Assembly (NCBI GenBank): GCA_964057225.1
Contig: OZ059898.1
Coordinates: forward strand, 9,362,001-9,426,000
From: Auanema rhodensis
Taxonomy: Eukaryota > Nematoda > Chromadorea > Rhabditida > Rhabditidae
Length of the DNA: 64,000 nt
Reading direction: 5' to 3'
Part shown: one piece after another, positions 47,195 to 56,397 of the stretch
Layout of the letters: each line of letters starts with the position of its first letter
How positions within the stretch are numbered: the first letter of the stretch is position 1
Made by a program: the position numbers and the translations under genes
Notes under the pieces: model-generated
Databases searched by the model: none
The model's input: only the letters and a program-made list of their open reading frames with translations
What the model was told of the DNA's origin: nothing

Positions 47195-47907
47195 AGCTCA
47201 ACCATAAATATCGACTAATTCCTGTCGACGAGGAAACAGTTAATATAGACAAGTTTGATGCAGAGCTCAAGCTTTTACGAGAAAATAGAGCTATACCCGA
47301 CTATAAAAAAGCTGAACTATACGAAGACTTGATTGCTCGTCTCAAAAACTATAGAGAAAGTATAGATGCGCCCATATCAGTACAAGTGGAAAATGCTGAT
47401 CCACCTCTATTGCCAGAATACAAGTTGCCAAGAAAGTATAACAATTTGTGGGAGAAATTTCCAGAGGTGCGCACAAACAAGAATAACCAACTTGTGATTA
47501 ATAATGAGGCTGTACCAAACACGAATATTACAAAAATTTTAGATTTTGTATTGGATAAAACAAAAACGGAGCCCAATGGATTTTCAGTCTTGTCAAAGTT
47601 TTTAGCCAGTAAAGGCGTACCTAGTTCTAACAAGAAACAAACTAGAAGAGAGTCGGCTGACAATGATTCAGTTGACGTTGTAACTAGAGCTGAACCGGCT
47701 GTTACAGACTTGGACTCTACTATATTACCTAGAACGCCTCGTCATCGTAAAGCTGTTATTCGATATTCACCATCACCGGTTCGTACACTCAAAAGTAAAA
47801 GGTCAAAGACTTTTGATACTGCCGCCGAATCATATTACACACCACAAGAAGGAGACTCACAGAATGGCCAAGGTCGTAAAAGGTTCTACATTAGATTATG
47901 GAAATGA
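47191..47907 (+). CDS. Polinton protein of unknown function (238 aa)
   Basis: A mainly charged, helical N-terminal half (KYRLIPVDEETVNIDKFDAE, ELYEDLIARLKNYRES), a conserved middle with LPRKYNNLWEKFPEV and ILDFVLDKT, and a disordered Ser/Arg-rich C-terminus (IRYSPSPVRTLKSKRSKTFD). Proteins with this N-terminal pattern accompany Polinton integrases in other animals; the function is not known. The last 44 bases overlap the integrase start in another frame. The copy in Polinton C (52563) is intact. Confidence 0.6.
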   Translation: MKLNHKYRLIPVDEETVNIDKFDAELKLLRENRAIPDYKKAELYEDLIARLKNYRESIDAPISVQVENADPPLLPEYKLPRKYNNLWEKFPEVRTNKNNQLVINNEAVPNTNITKILDFVLDKTKTEPNGFSVLSKFLASKGVPSSNKKQTRRESADNDSVDVVTRAEPAVTDLDSTILPRTPRHRKAVIRYSPSPVRTLKSKRSKTFDTAAESYYTPQEGDSQNGQGRKRFYIRLWK

Positions 47908-48931
47908 TATTTTGGCGAGCATTTATTACGATATAAAACATCCAGCTTCATATACATCAGCCAAGAATTTATTATCGCAAGCACGAAAACATGGCATTTC
48001 AAAGGTACAAGTTGATGATTTTTTGCAAGATTCTGAAACTTTTACACGGCATAAACCAACCAGAATGCGTATGCAGACTAGAAAGACTAGAGGATGTGGT
48101 CGATTTCTAACAGTGCAAGCAGATTTGGTTGATATGCAAAAATATAAAAAATTAAACGACGGCTATGCTTACATGTTGACCATGATTGATGTTTATACAC
48201 GCATGTTATATGTTAGGCCTTTGAAAACTAAAGGTGGTATAGAGGTTGCTAGTGCATTTGAAAATTTATTCAAGAATTTTATACCAATTCAGTTGATTAC
48301 TGATAATGGCACAGAGTTTTATAATAGTCATTGTGAAAAACTATTCAAAAAGTTTGCCATACTGCACGGATCTACAAGTTCACCACAAAAGGCTGCAATG
48401 GTGGAGCGAGCAAATAGAACTTTAAAAACACGCATGATGAAATATCTCTATTACAAGAATAATCATCGTTGGATTGATATCCTAGATGATTTGGTTGAAG
48501 GAATAAACAAATCTTATAACCGCTCCATAAAAATGCGGCCCATTGATGTTAAAGCAAATATATTCATTGAAGAATATGCACCAGCTGTTAAAAGCCGCTT
48601 TAAAATTGGTGATACTGTTCGCATAAGCAAAAATAGGCGTACTTTTGAAAAAAGCTACGAGTCTGGATATACAATGGAGCTATTCACAATTGATGAGGTT
48701 GTAACCGGAAACCCAACCGTGTATAAACTTGTAGATTATAATGGTGAACGTATAAAGGGAATATTCTACGAACCTGAACTTGTCTTGGCTACTAATAAAA
48801 GCAACCAGTACTATATAGAAAAAGTTTTAAAAGAGCGTACTCGAAGCGGTAAACGTCAAGTATTTGTAAAATGGAGTGGATATCCCGACAACTTTAATGA
48901 ATGGATAGATGCAGAAAATTTAAATGTATAA
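47864..48931 (+). CDS. Polinton retrovirus-like integrase with chromodomain
   Basis: Inserts the element with a 6-bp target duplication. About 355 residues from ATG 47864 (MAKVVKGSTLDYGND), overlapping the previous gene by 44 bases. The rve core has catalytic D in QADLVDMQ, D in LITDNGTEFYN and E in KAAMVERANRTLK. A small beta-barrel region (FKIGDTVRISKNRRTFEK...YTMELF) follows, then a C-terminal chromodomain (YYIEKVLKERTRSGKRQVFV, KWSGYPDNFNEWIDAENL). All catalytic residues are present. The chromodomain may steer insertion to certain chromatin. A start at ATG 47813 is possible but would lengthen the overlap. Confidence 0.92.
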   Translation: MAKVVKGSTLDYGNDILASIYYDIKHPASYTSAKNLLSQARKHGISKVQVDDFLQDSETFTRHKPTRMRMQTRKTRGCGRFLTVQADLVDMQKYKKLNDGYAYMLTMIDVYTRMLYVRPLKTKGGIEVASAFENLFKNFIPIQLITDNGTEFYNSHCEKLFKKFAILHGSTSSPQKAAMVERANRTLKTRMMKYLYYKNNHRWIDILDDLVEGINKSYNRSIKMRPIDVKANIFIEEYAPAVKSRFKIGDTVRISKNRRTFEKSYESGYTMELFTIDEVVTGNPTVYKLVDYNGERIKGIFYEPELVLATNKSNQYYIEKVLKERTRSGKRQVFVKWSGYPDNFNEWIDAENLNV

Positions 48932-49072
48932 TTTTTCAATGTTATAAACAATTGTAATTATAATAAATGATTTATTTGATATATCGCATAATGTAACAAT
49001 AAAAAACCAGCAAAATACAAACAACAATTCAACCTGCAAAAAAAAAAAATTAGACTATTCAAATTTTCAAAT
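48932..49072. other. Polinton B right flank: deletion junction
   Basis: This matches Polinton C (reverse of 51400-51538) up to AGACTATTCAAATTTTCAAA, then jumps straight into the outermost 59 bases of the terminal repeat. Everything between, about 2 kb in C, is missing. Confidence 0.8.
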
Positions 49073-49131
49073 AGTATGTTTTTAGCAACTGTTTGGGGGC
49101 GTGGTTAGTAAATTTTGCACGGCTCTCTACT
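49073..49131 (-). repeat. Polinton B right terminal repeat, reduced to 59 bp
   Basis: Exact reverse complement of 35624-35682 (59 of 59 bases). The left counterpart continues for about 0.9 kb, so the right repeat has lost its inner part, including CAGCTG units and iterons. Confidence 0.92.
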
Positions 49132-49137
49132 AACACA
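49132..49137. repeat. Target-site duplication of Polinton B, right copy
   Basis: AACACA directly after the right terminus, matching 35618-35623. Confidence 0.92.
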
Positions 49138-49208
49138 AGTTTAGGCTCATAGAATATTCTCTTTATACGTTCACCATTATAATCTACAAGTTTATACACG
49201 GTTGGGTT
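49132..49208 (-). pseudogene. Polinton A integrase, second fragment
   Basis: Starts with the duplicated AACACA and continues the reverse-strand integrase frame (TVYKLVDYNGERIKRIFYE). It stops at 49208, where AGTAGAGAG of Polinton C begins; 49203-49208 (TGGGTT) is the presumed target site of C. With 35473-35623 it shows that B and C both landed in the same gene. Its sequence is more diverged from B and C than they are from each other. Confidence 0.88.
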
Positions 49209-50050
49209 AGTAGAGAGCCATGCCGAATTTACTAACCACGCCCCCAAACAGTTGCTAAAAACATACTTTTGAGGGCGTCAGCTGCTAAAAACATACTTTT
49301 GGGGGCGTCAGCTGTCAAAATCATATTTTCGGCGTCAGCTGTCAAAAATATACTTTTCCTCCCGAGGCAGGCTCTCGAGCCTGCGCATGGATAAAAATGC
49401 ATGATTTTTTTTAAAATCTTTTTTTAAAATTATTTTTTAATGTATTTTTAAATGAATTTTTATTATTTATATATTTGTTAATTGTATTTGTAAATATTTT
49501 TAAAATTATTTCTTTTTAAATGTATTTTTAATATTTATATATGTTTTAAATATTATGATTTAATTATTTCTTTTTAAATGTATTTTTAGTAATATTTCTT
49601 TTTAAATGTATTTTAATATTCATATATTTTTGAATTGTATCTTTAAAACTGAATAAATTATTTCTCATATATATATTTTTTTATTTATTTAAATATTTTT
49701 AAAAGGTAATCAATATGTTCACCGTACCACTTATGGGTTAATCGGTGGAACTCATATCGAAGGTCAATTCGATAAGAAGTACTAAATATTTAAACTAAAT
49801 TTAATGAAACACATATCGAAGGTTAATTCGATAAGAACGACATTAAATTATTAATTTTTGAAATTACAAATTGTTATTAATTATATTTATTCTAACAAGT
49901 AAAAGTTTCAAATTAAAAGAAAAGACTAGTTTTAAACTTTATTTTACTAATATAACAATACAATAACTAAATAGAGCACACATTGAAGGTAAATACAATA
50001 AGATTAACAAACAGTTGCGCTGACCTCAATGAAACGCATATCGATGGTTA
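49209..50050 (+). repeat. Polinton C left terminal repeat
   Basis: Four CAGCTG-type units at 49240-49365 (almost identical to Polinton A), an AT-rich zone, two iterons, then the segment 49834-50046 shared with the left end of B. Because B is inverted relative to C, the match defines the ancestral terminal inverted repeat. Confidence 0.82.
49755..49833. promoter_or_regulatory. Two palindromic iterons in Polinton C
   Basis: TATCGAAGGTCAATTCGATA at 49755-49774 (one base off in the spacer) and TATCGAAGGTTAATTCGATA at 49814-49833, 59 bases apart. The arms are perfectly kept. Confidence 0.85.
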
Positions 50051-50503
50051 ATAAACAGTAATAACTGCACTGTGGGGGTTTAAATATAGTATAATCATTT
50101 TAACATTTCAAAAGTTTTAGTTTCGTAATATAATCATTTTTAAATATTCAAGAATGAAATATTTTTACATATAAAACGTTGGCAGTCACATGTTTTGTGC
50201 TACAATATGGGTGTAAAACTATACTATGAATAATATATGAGCTATTAAGCAAAGTTTAAAAAGCCTAAATGTTTTACAGAGATGGCTGTTGTTTATGGCA
50301 CAAACGGTAAACAATAATGTTTAAAGAGATGTAAAAACTAATTAATATGCAGATTGTTTACAGGTTCAGAGTGCGCCAACTGTTGGCAACTGTCGATGAG
50401 ATGAGTATATCTGCATAAATATGCTGTAAAATCTAATTAATAAAAGAATTTCATCAGCAAACTTGATTGTAACACAATGGGTTGTACTTTACAAAAATCT
50501 TTG
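50051..50503. other. Polinton C promoter-proximal non-coding region
   Basis: No ORF. Contains GTTTACAGGTT and CAACTGTTGGC (50358-50390), shared with Polinton A at 34123-34150, which may be upstream promoter elements of the zinc-protein gene. Confidence 0.4.
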
Positions 50504-50512
50504 TATAAAAGG
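50504..50512 (+). promoter_or_regulatory. TATA-like box before the zinc-protein gene
   Basis: TATAAAAGG in the same TTTGTATAAAAGGT context as in Polinton A (34320). Confidence 0.55.
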
Positions 50513-50662
50513 TTGGCAATTTTGCTACATTTACATTTCAGCTCTGCCGACTATCCGAGGATCCGACGTTTCACCATCTCCTGCCACTCTTTGCCAATCG
50601 CCATAGACTGCTCCTCTCTGCAAGTTTGCCTTATATTTTAGAAAGTTGGATCTTTAGCGGAA

Positions 50663-51241
50663 ATGAAGCGTGCTGTACTTGCTGATGTGACAAATGTTGT
50701 GCGCAAATCGCCTGAACCTGAAGTACCACGACCACCCACACCAGCACCAAATTTCACAAGTTTTGGTATGAACCTTAACTTGTCTTTTTTAAATCTTTAA
50801 TTTAGATTCACCAATAAAGCAGATTGAGATTCTGAGAGAGAGCACTCCACCAAGGAGTGTATTAATGAGACCGATTTGTCTCTGCAAAACTTGTAGGGAA
50901 TCATTGCAGGTTATAGACGAGTATCACTGTTTCAGCCTCTGTATAAAGTGTAGAGGAAGGAATGATGCGTTGGGTCTTTTGAAGGAATTTCGTCACTATA
51001 AGCCCGAAAACTTTTCTATTAATGTAAGCTTGCATATTTATTTATTTTCAATTTTATCATTTTTTAGATGCGCTCTTATAACACCATGACGTGCAAGCAA
51101 TTGTTGAACAATATGGGCTTTATTGTTATATATGCAGATGAGGCTACTGTAAAGACTTTTGGTTATAAGCAGAATGTATTCTACTTTAAACTAAGTCCAG
51201 AAGCACTCAACCTGAACATCCGCTTTGATCCTTCATTTTGA
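50663..51241 (+). CDS. Polinton terminal zinc-ribbon-like protein (novel)
   Basis: Three exons (introns about 50766-50804 and about 51024-51067) give roughly 165 residues. The start MKRAVLADVTNVVRKSPEPE is followed by a proline-rich stretch with two TP/SP sites (PRPPTPAPNF). Exon 2 holds RPICLCKTCRESLQV then YHCFSLCIKCRGRNDALGLL, a C.C..C plus C..CxxC pattern that looks like one zinc ribbon. Exon 3 ends FGYKQNVFYFKLSPEALNLN and IRFDPSF. Intact here, with a nonsense codon in A and deleted from B. It sits between the terminal repeat and the integrase, with its own TATA box. I know no described Polinton protein with this layout; function unknown. Confidence 0.72.
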
Positions 51242-51538
51242 CTACAACAAGCACAAATAGTACAATTGGCGTTTTATTCTTGTTTTGTTAGGTGGCATTT
51301 TTATATTCTCAGCCGTAACATTTTTTTTTCCAGCTCTTGCGAATATCCATCAATGGCTCATCAATTGAGGACGAATGATCAACCAACTGGTAAGAATTTG
51401 AAAATTTGAATAGTCTACATTTTTTTTTTTCCAGGTTGAATTGTTGTTTGTATTTTGCTGGTTTTTTATTGTTACATTATGCGATATATATCAAATAAAT
51501 CATTTATTATAATTACAATTGTTTATAACATTGAAAAA
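51242..51538. other. Polinton C spacer between zinc-protein and integrase genes
   Basis: Convergent 3' ends. The stretch 51400-51538 is what remains next to the right end of Polinton B. No other feature was seen. Confidence 0.4.
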
Positions 51539-52606
51539 TTATACATTTAAATTTTTTGCATCTATCCATTCATTAAAGTTGTCGGGATATCCACTCCATT
51601 TTACAAATACTTGGCGTTTACCGCTTCGAGTACGCTCTTTCAAAACTTTTTCTATATAGTACTTGTTGCTTTTATTAGTAGCCAAGACAAGTTCAGGTTC
51701 GTAGAATATTCCCTTTATACGTTCACCATTATAATCTACAAGTTTATACACGGTTGGGTTTCCGGTTACAACCTCATCAATTGTGAACAGCTCCATTGTA
51801 TATCCAGACTCGTAGCTTTTTTCAAAAGTACGCCTATTTTTGCTTATGCGAATAGTATCACCAATTTTAAAGCGGCTTTTAACAGCTGGTGCATATTCTT
51901 CAATGAATATATTTGCTTTAACATCAATGGGCCGCATTTTTATAGAGCGGTTATAAGATTTGTTTATTCCTTCAACCAAATCATCTAGGATATCAATCCA
52001 ACGATGATTATTCTTGTAATAGAGATATTTCATCATGCGTGTTTTTAAAGTTCTATTTGCTCGCTCCACCATTGCAGCCTTTTGTGGTGAACTTGTAGAT
52101 CCGTGCAGTATGGCAAACTTTTTGAATAGTTTTTCACAATGACTATTATAAAACTCTGTGCCATTATCAGTAATCAACTGAATTGGTATAAAATTCTTGA
52201 ATAAATTTTCAAATGCACTAGCAACCTCTATACCACCTTTAGTTTTCAAAGGCCTAACATATAACATGCGTGTATAAACATCAATCATGGTCAACATGTA
52301 AGCATAGCCGTCGTTTAATTTTTTATATTTTTGCATATCAACCAAATCTGCTTGCACTGTTAGAAATCGACCACATCCTCTAGTCTTTCTAGTCTGCATA
52401 CGCATTCTGGTTGGTTTATGCCGTGTAAAAGTTTCAGAATCTTGCAAAAAATCATCAACTTGTACCTTTGAAATGCCATGTTTTCGTGCTTGCTATAATA
52501 AATTCTTGGCTGATGTATATGAAGCTGGATGTTTTATATCGTAATAAATGCTCGCCAAAATATCATTTCCATAATCTAATGTAGAACCTTTTACGACCTT
52601 GGCCAT
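51539..52606 (-). pseudogene. Polinton C integrase with N-terminal nonsense codon
   Basis: Nearly identical to 47864-48931. TAG at 52495-52493 lies about 37 codons after the ATG at 52606, before the catalytic core. The rve catalytic residues and the chromodomain are intact downstream. A shorter protein from an internal Met would lack the N-terminal region. Confidence 0.87.
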
Positions 52607-53279
52607 TCTGTGTTTCTCCCGCCTGAGGTGTGTAATATGATTCGGCGGCAGTATCAAAAGTCTTTGACCTTTTACTTTTGAGTGTACGAACCGGTGATGG
52701 TGAATATCGAATAACAGCTTTACGATGACGAGGCGTTCTAGGTAATATAGTAGAGTCCAAGTCTGTAACAGCCGGTTCAGCTCTAGTTACAACGTCAACT
52801 GAATCATTGTCAGCCGACTCTCTTCTAGTTTGTTTCTTGTTAGAACTAGATACGCCTTTACTGGCTAAAAACTTTGACAAGACTGAAAATCCATTGGGCT
52901 CCGTTTTTGTTTTATCCAGTACAAAATCTAAAATTTTTGTAATATTCGTGTTTGGTACAGCCTCATTATTAATCACAAGTTGGTTATTCTTGTTTGTGCG
53001 CACCTCTGGAAATTTCTCCCACAAATTGTTATACTTTCTTGGCAACTTGTATTCTGGCAATAGAGGTGGATCAACATTTTCCACTTGTACTGATATGGGC
53101 GCATCTATACTTTCTCTATAGTTTTTGAGACGAGCAATCAAGTCTTCGTATAGTTCAGCCTTTTTATAGTCGGGTATAGCTCTATTTTCTCGTAAAAGCT
53201 TGAGCTCTGCATCAAACTTGTCTATATTAATTGTTTCCTCGTCGACAGGAATTAGTCGATATTTATGGTTGAGCTTCAT
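52563..53279 (-). CDS. Polinton C protein of unknown function (238 aa)
   Basis: Mirror copy of 47191-47907, same length, a handful of substitutions, no stop. It overlaps the integrase start by 44 bases and the preceding small gene by four bases (ATGA), as in B. Confidence 0.6.
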   Translation of the reverse strand: MKLNHKYRLIPVDEETINIDKFDAELKLLRENRAIPDYKKAELYEDLIARLKNYRESIDAPISVQVENVDPPLLPEYKLPRKYNNLWEKFPEVRTNKNNQLVINNEAVPNTNITKILDFVLDKTKTEPNGFSVLSKFLASKGVSSSNKKQTRRESADNDSVDVVTRAEPAVTDLDSTILPRTPRHRKAVIRYSPSPVRTLKSKRSKTFDTAAESYYTPQAGETQNGQGRKRFYIRLWK

Positions 53280-53584
53280 GATTTAAAACCAAAATAGGCA
53301 ATACCACATGTAACTATTGTTTTCAATTGTTTGTGTGAAAGCGTTGCCAATAATGATTTAGCCTTTTCCGGTGTGCGTATCAAAGCTATTTGACGTAATA
53401 ATGAAGATATGGGCAAGAGGGTTTTATATTCCTTGTTAGTTAAAAGAAAATTATTATTTTTCACAATATTAAATACAATTTCAACAATAATTTCAATTTG
53501 TGCAAAAGAAAATGAGGAAACAGAACAAGGAGTTTTGGCGCAAGAAGACAAAAAGTTGAAATTTGACAAAATACGACCACTCAT
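53276..53584 (-). CDS. Polinton C small helical protein (102 aa)
   Basis: Mirror copy of 46886-47194, one substitution seen (Pro to Ser near residue 23), otherwise identical. Confidence 0.6.
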   Translation of the reverse strand: MSGRILSNFNFLSSCAKTPCSVSSFSFAQIEIIVEIVFNIVKNNNFLLTNKEYKTLLPISSLLRQIALIRTPEKAKSLLATLSHKQLKTIVTCGIAYFGFKS

Positions 53585-53596
53585 TGAACAAGCACT

Positions 53597-54237
53597 TTAA
53601 ACACTAAACACATTTCTGGCAACATAAACAATAGGGTTCTCCGCTGTTATATCAGATAGTATACGCTGCTTCTCACTTGTTAAAGGATGATTGTCAATCA
53701 GTAAATGACTATAGGGAGTAGACATTGCATCATCATACGCCTCTAGAGCATTTTTGAAACGTGGCCCAAATAATTGCTGCAGACAATTACGTATTTGTAA
53801 TATATCTGAATGACTTTTCATCAGTATTATATATGTACTATTGATTCGACTGGTCCTGTCCAGTTGAAATGCCGCTTGCACAAGATTAAACACTGCCAAA
53901 TTCCAGTGATGAGCCCATACTGTAAAAATGTTGTTGAGTAATTCCTTTGCTGCTTTATTCGATGAAAAAAAGTTCATCAAATCATCCAGCACTAGTATAG
54001 TATTTACTCCCTTTTGTTCTTTTATCAAATCAGGATCAGGAGGCCCTTGAATAATTATTAAACGCTCATCATTTATTGGTACACCTGACGATGACCCACA
54101 TTGACTGAACCAGAATATTCTATCAATGGGGACGTTGAAAAACTTTTCAGTATTTTCACATATGTGTTTTATGAGGGTTGTTTTACCGCATTGGCTATTA
54201 CAGTTGTCTGACTGGGTAGTTTGAAGCTGAAAACCAT
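53597..54237 (-). pseudogene. Polinton C packaging ATPase, frameshifted in Walker A
   Basis: Compared with 46226-46873, seven bases are missing near 54195, just before the QCGKTT codons. The frame from the true start therefore shifts, and the glycine start of Walker A is lost. Walker B and the rest are conserved. A different upstream frame can reach the core but has a non-homologous N-terminus. Confidence 0.85.
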
Positions 54238-54316
54238 AATCAACCACTCGTAAATGTACCTAAAATGCAAATGATTTCATTTGCAATAGTGTACACGTAT
54301 CAAGTGGTGGTTTGTC

Positions 54317-55131
54317 ATGGATGATTTTTACATTACTCTTCCATCATCAGTTGACTCTGAAAAAAGTAATACATCATCAGTGTTTCTTACCAGATTACCT
54401 GAAACACTAAGGCTACGCAATAATAGATATTGCATTGGGCTGACAGACATCATTTTTCCTTGTTCTATATTAAATGTTCAAAAAGATTTATCTTATACAC
54501 TACGTTTTCCCAATAGAAAATTTATTCTGCACTTGCCTAAAGGCAACTATGCAAATGGTGATGAAATAATACGAAGCCTCTTGGAGCTGAGGAAGAAGCA
54601 CGTATAAAAAGTTTAATAGATAAAGATGAAGATGTAAAAAAATGGTATAATAATCGCCAGGCTGACGCTAAGCTAGTGGAGGAAATGCTCGCAGACGCCA
54701 CATTTCAGTTTAACAAAACATTGCAGCGCATAGAGTTTGTAACAAGCAAGCGACTATTAATGAATGCAACGCTTGGTGATGATTTTGCATATTTTCTTGG
54801 TTTTGAAAATAAAAACATCAACGATACAATAATAGCCAGGCGTCCCATTGATTTTTCAAATAACATTAATACAATGTATATATATTGTGATATTGTAGAA
54901 TATTCCATTCTTGGTAATGTGAAAGCTAATTTACTTGCATGTTTACCTGTACCACCTCCTACTGAATTTGGTAAAATGATTGCCAAAACATTTAATCCTA
55001 TTCGTTATGTACCAATCACTAGACAAACACTCGATACCATACGTATTGAAATTTTAGATGAATTTGGTCGTCCTATGCAATTTAATTATGGTTCTACAGT
55101 TGTTACATTGCATGTTAAAAATATGAAATAA
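54317..55131 (+). pseudogene. Polinton C minor capsid (penton-like), 43-bp deletion
   Basis: Mirror copy of 45289-46146. After about 85 codons a 43-base deletion at 54572-54573 shifts the frame and the ORF stops at 54607; the original frame continues from about 54600 to 55131. Both halves are otherwise close to B. Confidence 0.87.
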
Positions 55132-55136
55132 ACGTT

Positions 55137-55601
55137 TTATTCAACAGTTATACAATACCACATTTTTATTTTCGAAGGTTTAAAAGATAGTTTAGGGCAG
55201 TTTTGTTTGTCGCTCGGCTCGTGTTGTGAATGTTCTCCGTCACTATTGCTGCGGCATCTTTTTGATTGGGTTGAATGTACAAACTCCTCAGCTTTTTCAA
55301 AGGGTTTGCTGGTATCATTTCCATCACCATCTTCACCATTCGTTCCATTATTATTATGAATACGCCGAATATGACGCTCACAATTGAATCTTGTTCCAAA
55401 AGTTTCACTACAATGAGGGCACAAACGTCTACGAACACCATCCAAATGTCCATATTTTTGAATAAAGTCAGCATTGCTGATATAATTGTTACATATGGAT
55501 TGAATCCCTGCATGCCTTTTCAAAACGTGATCACTAAAATGCTTGGTTGAAGAAAATATTTCCTTGCATGTACCACAATATTTGTTACATAAAAGTTCCA
55601 T
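55137..55601 (-). CDS. Polinton C C2H2 zinc-finger protein
   Basis: Mirror copy of 44819-45283 with one substitution seen (Pro to Ser after HAGIQ). Both zinc fingers and the acidic linker are intact. Confidence 0.7.
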   Translation of the reverse strand: MELLCNKYCGTCKEIFSSTKHFSDHVLKRHAGIQSICNNYISNADFIQKYGHLDGVRRRLCPHCSETFGTRFNCERHIRRIHNNNGTNGEDGDGNDTSKPFEKAEEFVHSTQSKRCRSNSDGEHSQHEPSDKQNCPKLSFKPSKIKMWYCITVE

Positions 55602-55642
55602 TAGAGGAAAATGAAAAACGACCACACGCAATCAACCCACTT

Positions 55643-55813
55643 TTATATAATGAGCAATAATATGACTAGTGTTGTACAAAAGCCCAATCCCAATGCTATA
55701 CCTTTAATAAATGGCACTGAAATACATTTCAACATTCTCCTGTATAAAGGCGCTGGTTTAGATTGCTCCAACGTGTATTTGACACATAATTCACAGTGAC
55801 AAGGAATATTCAT
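55643..55813 (-). CDS. Polinton C small single-pass membrane protein (56 aa)
   Basis: Mirror copy of 44607-44777, identical by eye: the CHCELC start and C-terminal hydrophobic helix are kept. Confidence 0.65.
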   Translation of the reverse strand: MNIPCHCELCVKYTLEQSKPAPLYRRMLKCISVPFIKGIALGLGFCTTLVILLLII

Positions 55814-55854
55814 AACTGACCACGTAATGTAGCAGGTTATTAATGACAAATTTC

Positions 55855-56397
55855 TTATATAGTAGCCAATTTATAGTCGAATACTTTATGCATAAACGCT
55901 TTAATAAAGACATCATCATTTTTCAATAGTTTAAAAAATAAACAAATGCTTTCAAATGAATTACCAGCCGACAACATTAGTATTACAAATACCACATAGC
56001 CACCACAAGTGTATTCAATTAAACGTTCTGGTTTGCAAGTATTAATTTTTACCTTTTTATATTTGGCCAGATAATTTTGAATGTACTTGTTCATTTTATA
56101 TCCCAAGCTACAGAAAAAATAGGCTTGCTTGTTACGGACAAAGATGACCTGCCAATGTGTGCCTGGCTTATCATGTGTGTCAGTATTTACGACAAGTGCA
56201 AAGTTTTTACGACGCGTTTTGGGTAGAGTATCAGCGCTATATACACCGAGGAATAGTTTCCGAGTGCTGGGGACAGATTGCAATAGTGATACTATTTCAG
56301 ACGAATAAATTTTAGTAGAATGATCTAGTGTAACTTTTGTATTGCGCGCGTGCGGTTCGATATGCCGCACCTCCTTTTGGATGTCAACTCTATTCAA
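55855..56397 (-). CDS. Polinton C adenain-like protease, likely impaired
   Basis: Full-length open frame matching 44023-44565. The His and Cys of the active site are kept and the acidic position is Cys as in B. The Gln seven residues before the catalytic Cys has become Glu (CKPERLIEYTC), and the internal Met used as an alternative start in B is Ile. The Gln normally shapes the oxyanion hole, so activity is doubtful. Confidence 0.78.
   Translation of the reverse strand: MNRVDIQKEVRHIEPHARNTKVTLDHSTKIYSSEIVSLLQSVPSTRKLFLGVYSADTLPKTRRKNFALVVNTDTHDKPGTHWQVIFVRNKQAYFFCSLGYKMNKYIQNYLAKYKKVKINTCKPERLIEYTCGGYVVFVILMLSAGNSFESICLFFKLLKNDDVFIKAFMHKVFDYKLATI

Larger units (their letters stand above)
35624..49131 (+). 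mobile_element. Polinton B (Maverick), 13.5 kb, coding set open
   Basis: Bounded by AGTAGAGAGCCGTGC at the left and its exact reverse complement at the right, with AACACA duplications outside. Gene order from left: polB (+), major capsid (-), pVI-like protein (-), protease (+), small membrane protein (+), C2H2 protein (+), penton-like capsid (-), ATPase (+), 102-aa protein (+), 238-aa protein (+), integrase (+). I found no stop or frameshift in any of these. It is inserted in the opposite orientation to A and C. The integrase-proximal (right) end has lost about 2 kb relative to C, including the zinc-protein gene and nearly all of the right terminal repeat. Confidence 0.92.

Noticed and set aside
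35618..49137. Possibility that Polintons B and C are one inverted duplication created by assembly
   Set aside because: They differ by many point changes, small deletions, different termini (GCCGTGC versus GCCATGC) and a 2-kb end deletion, and B has its own target duplication, so they are distinct insertions.
50051..50503. Considered as a second retroelement LTR
   Set aside because: No TG...CA ends or duplicated partner; it is shared with the matching place in Polinton A and so belongs to the element.
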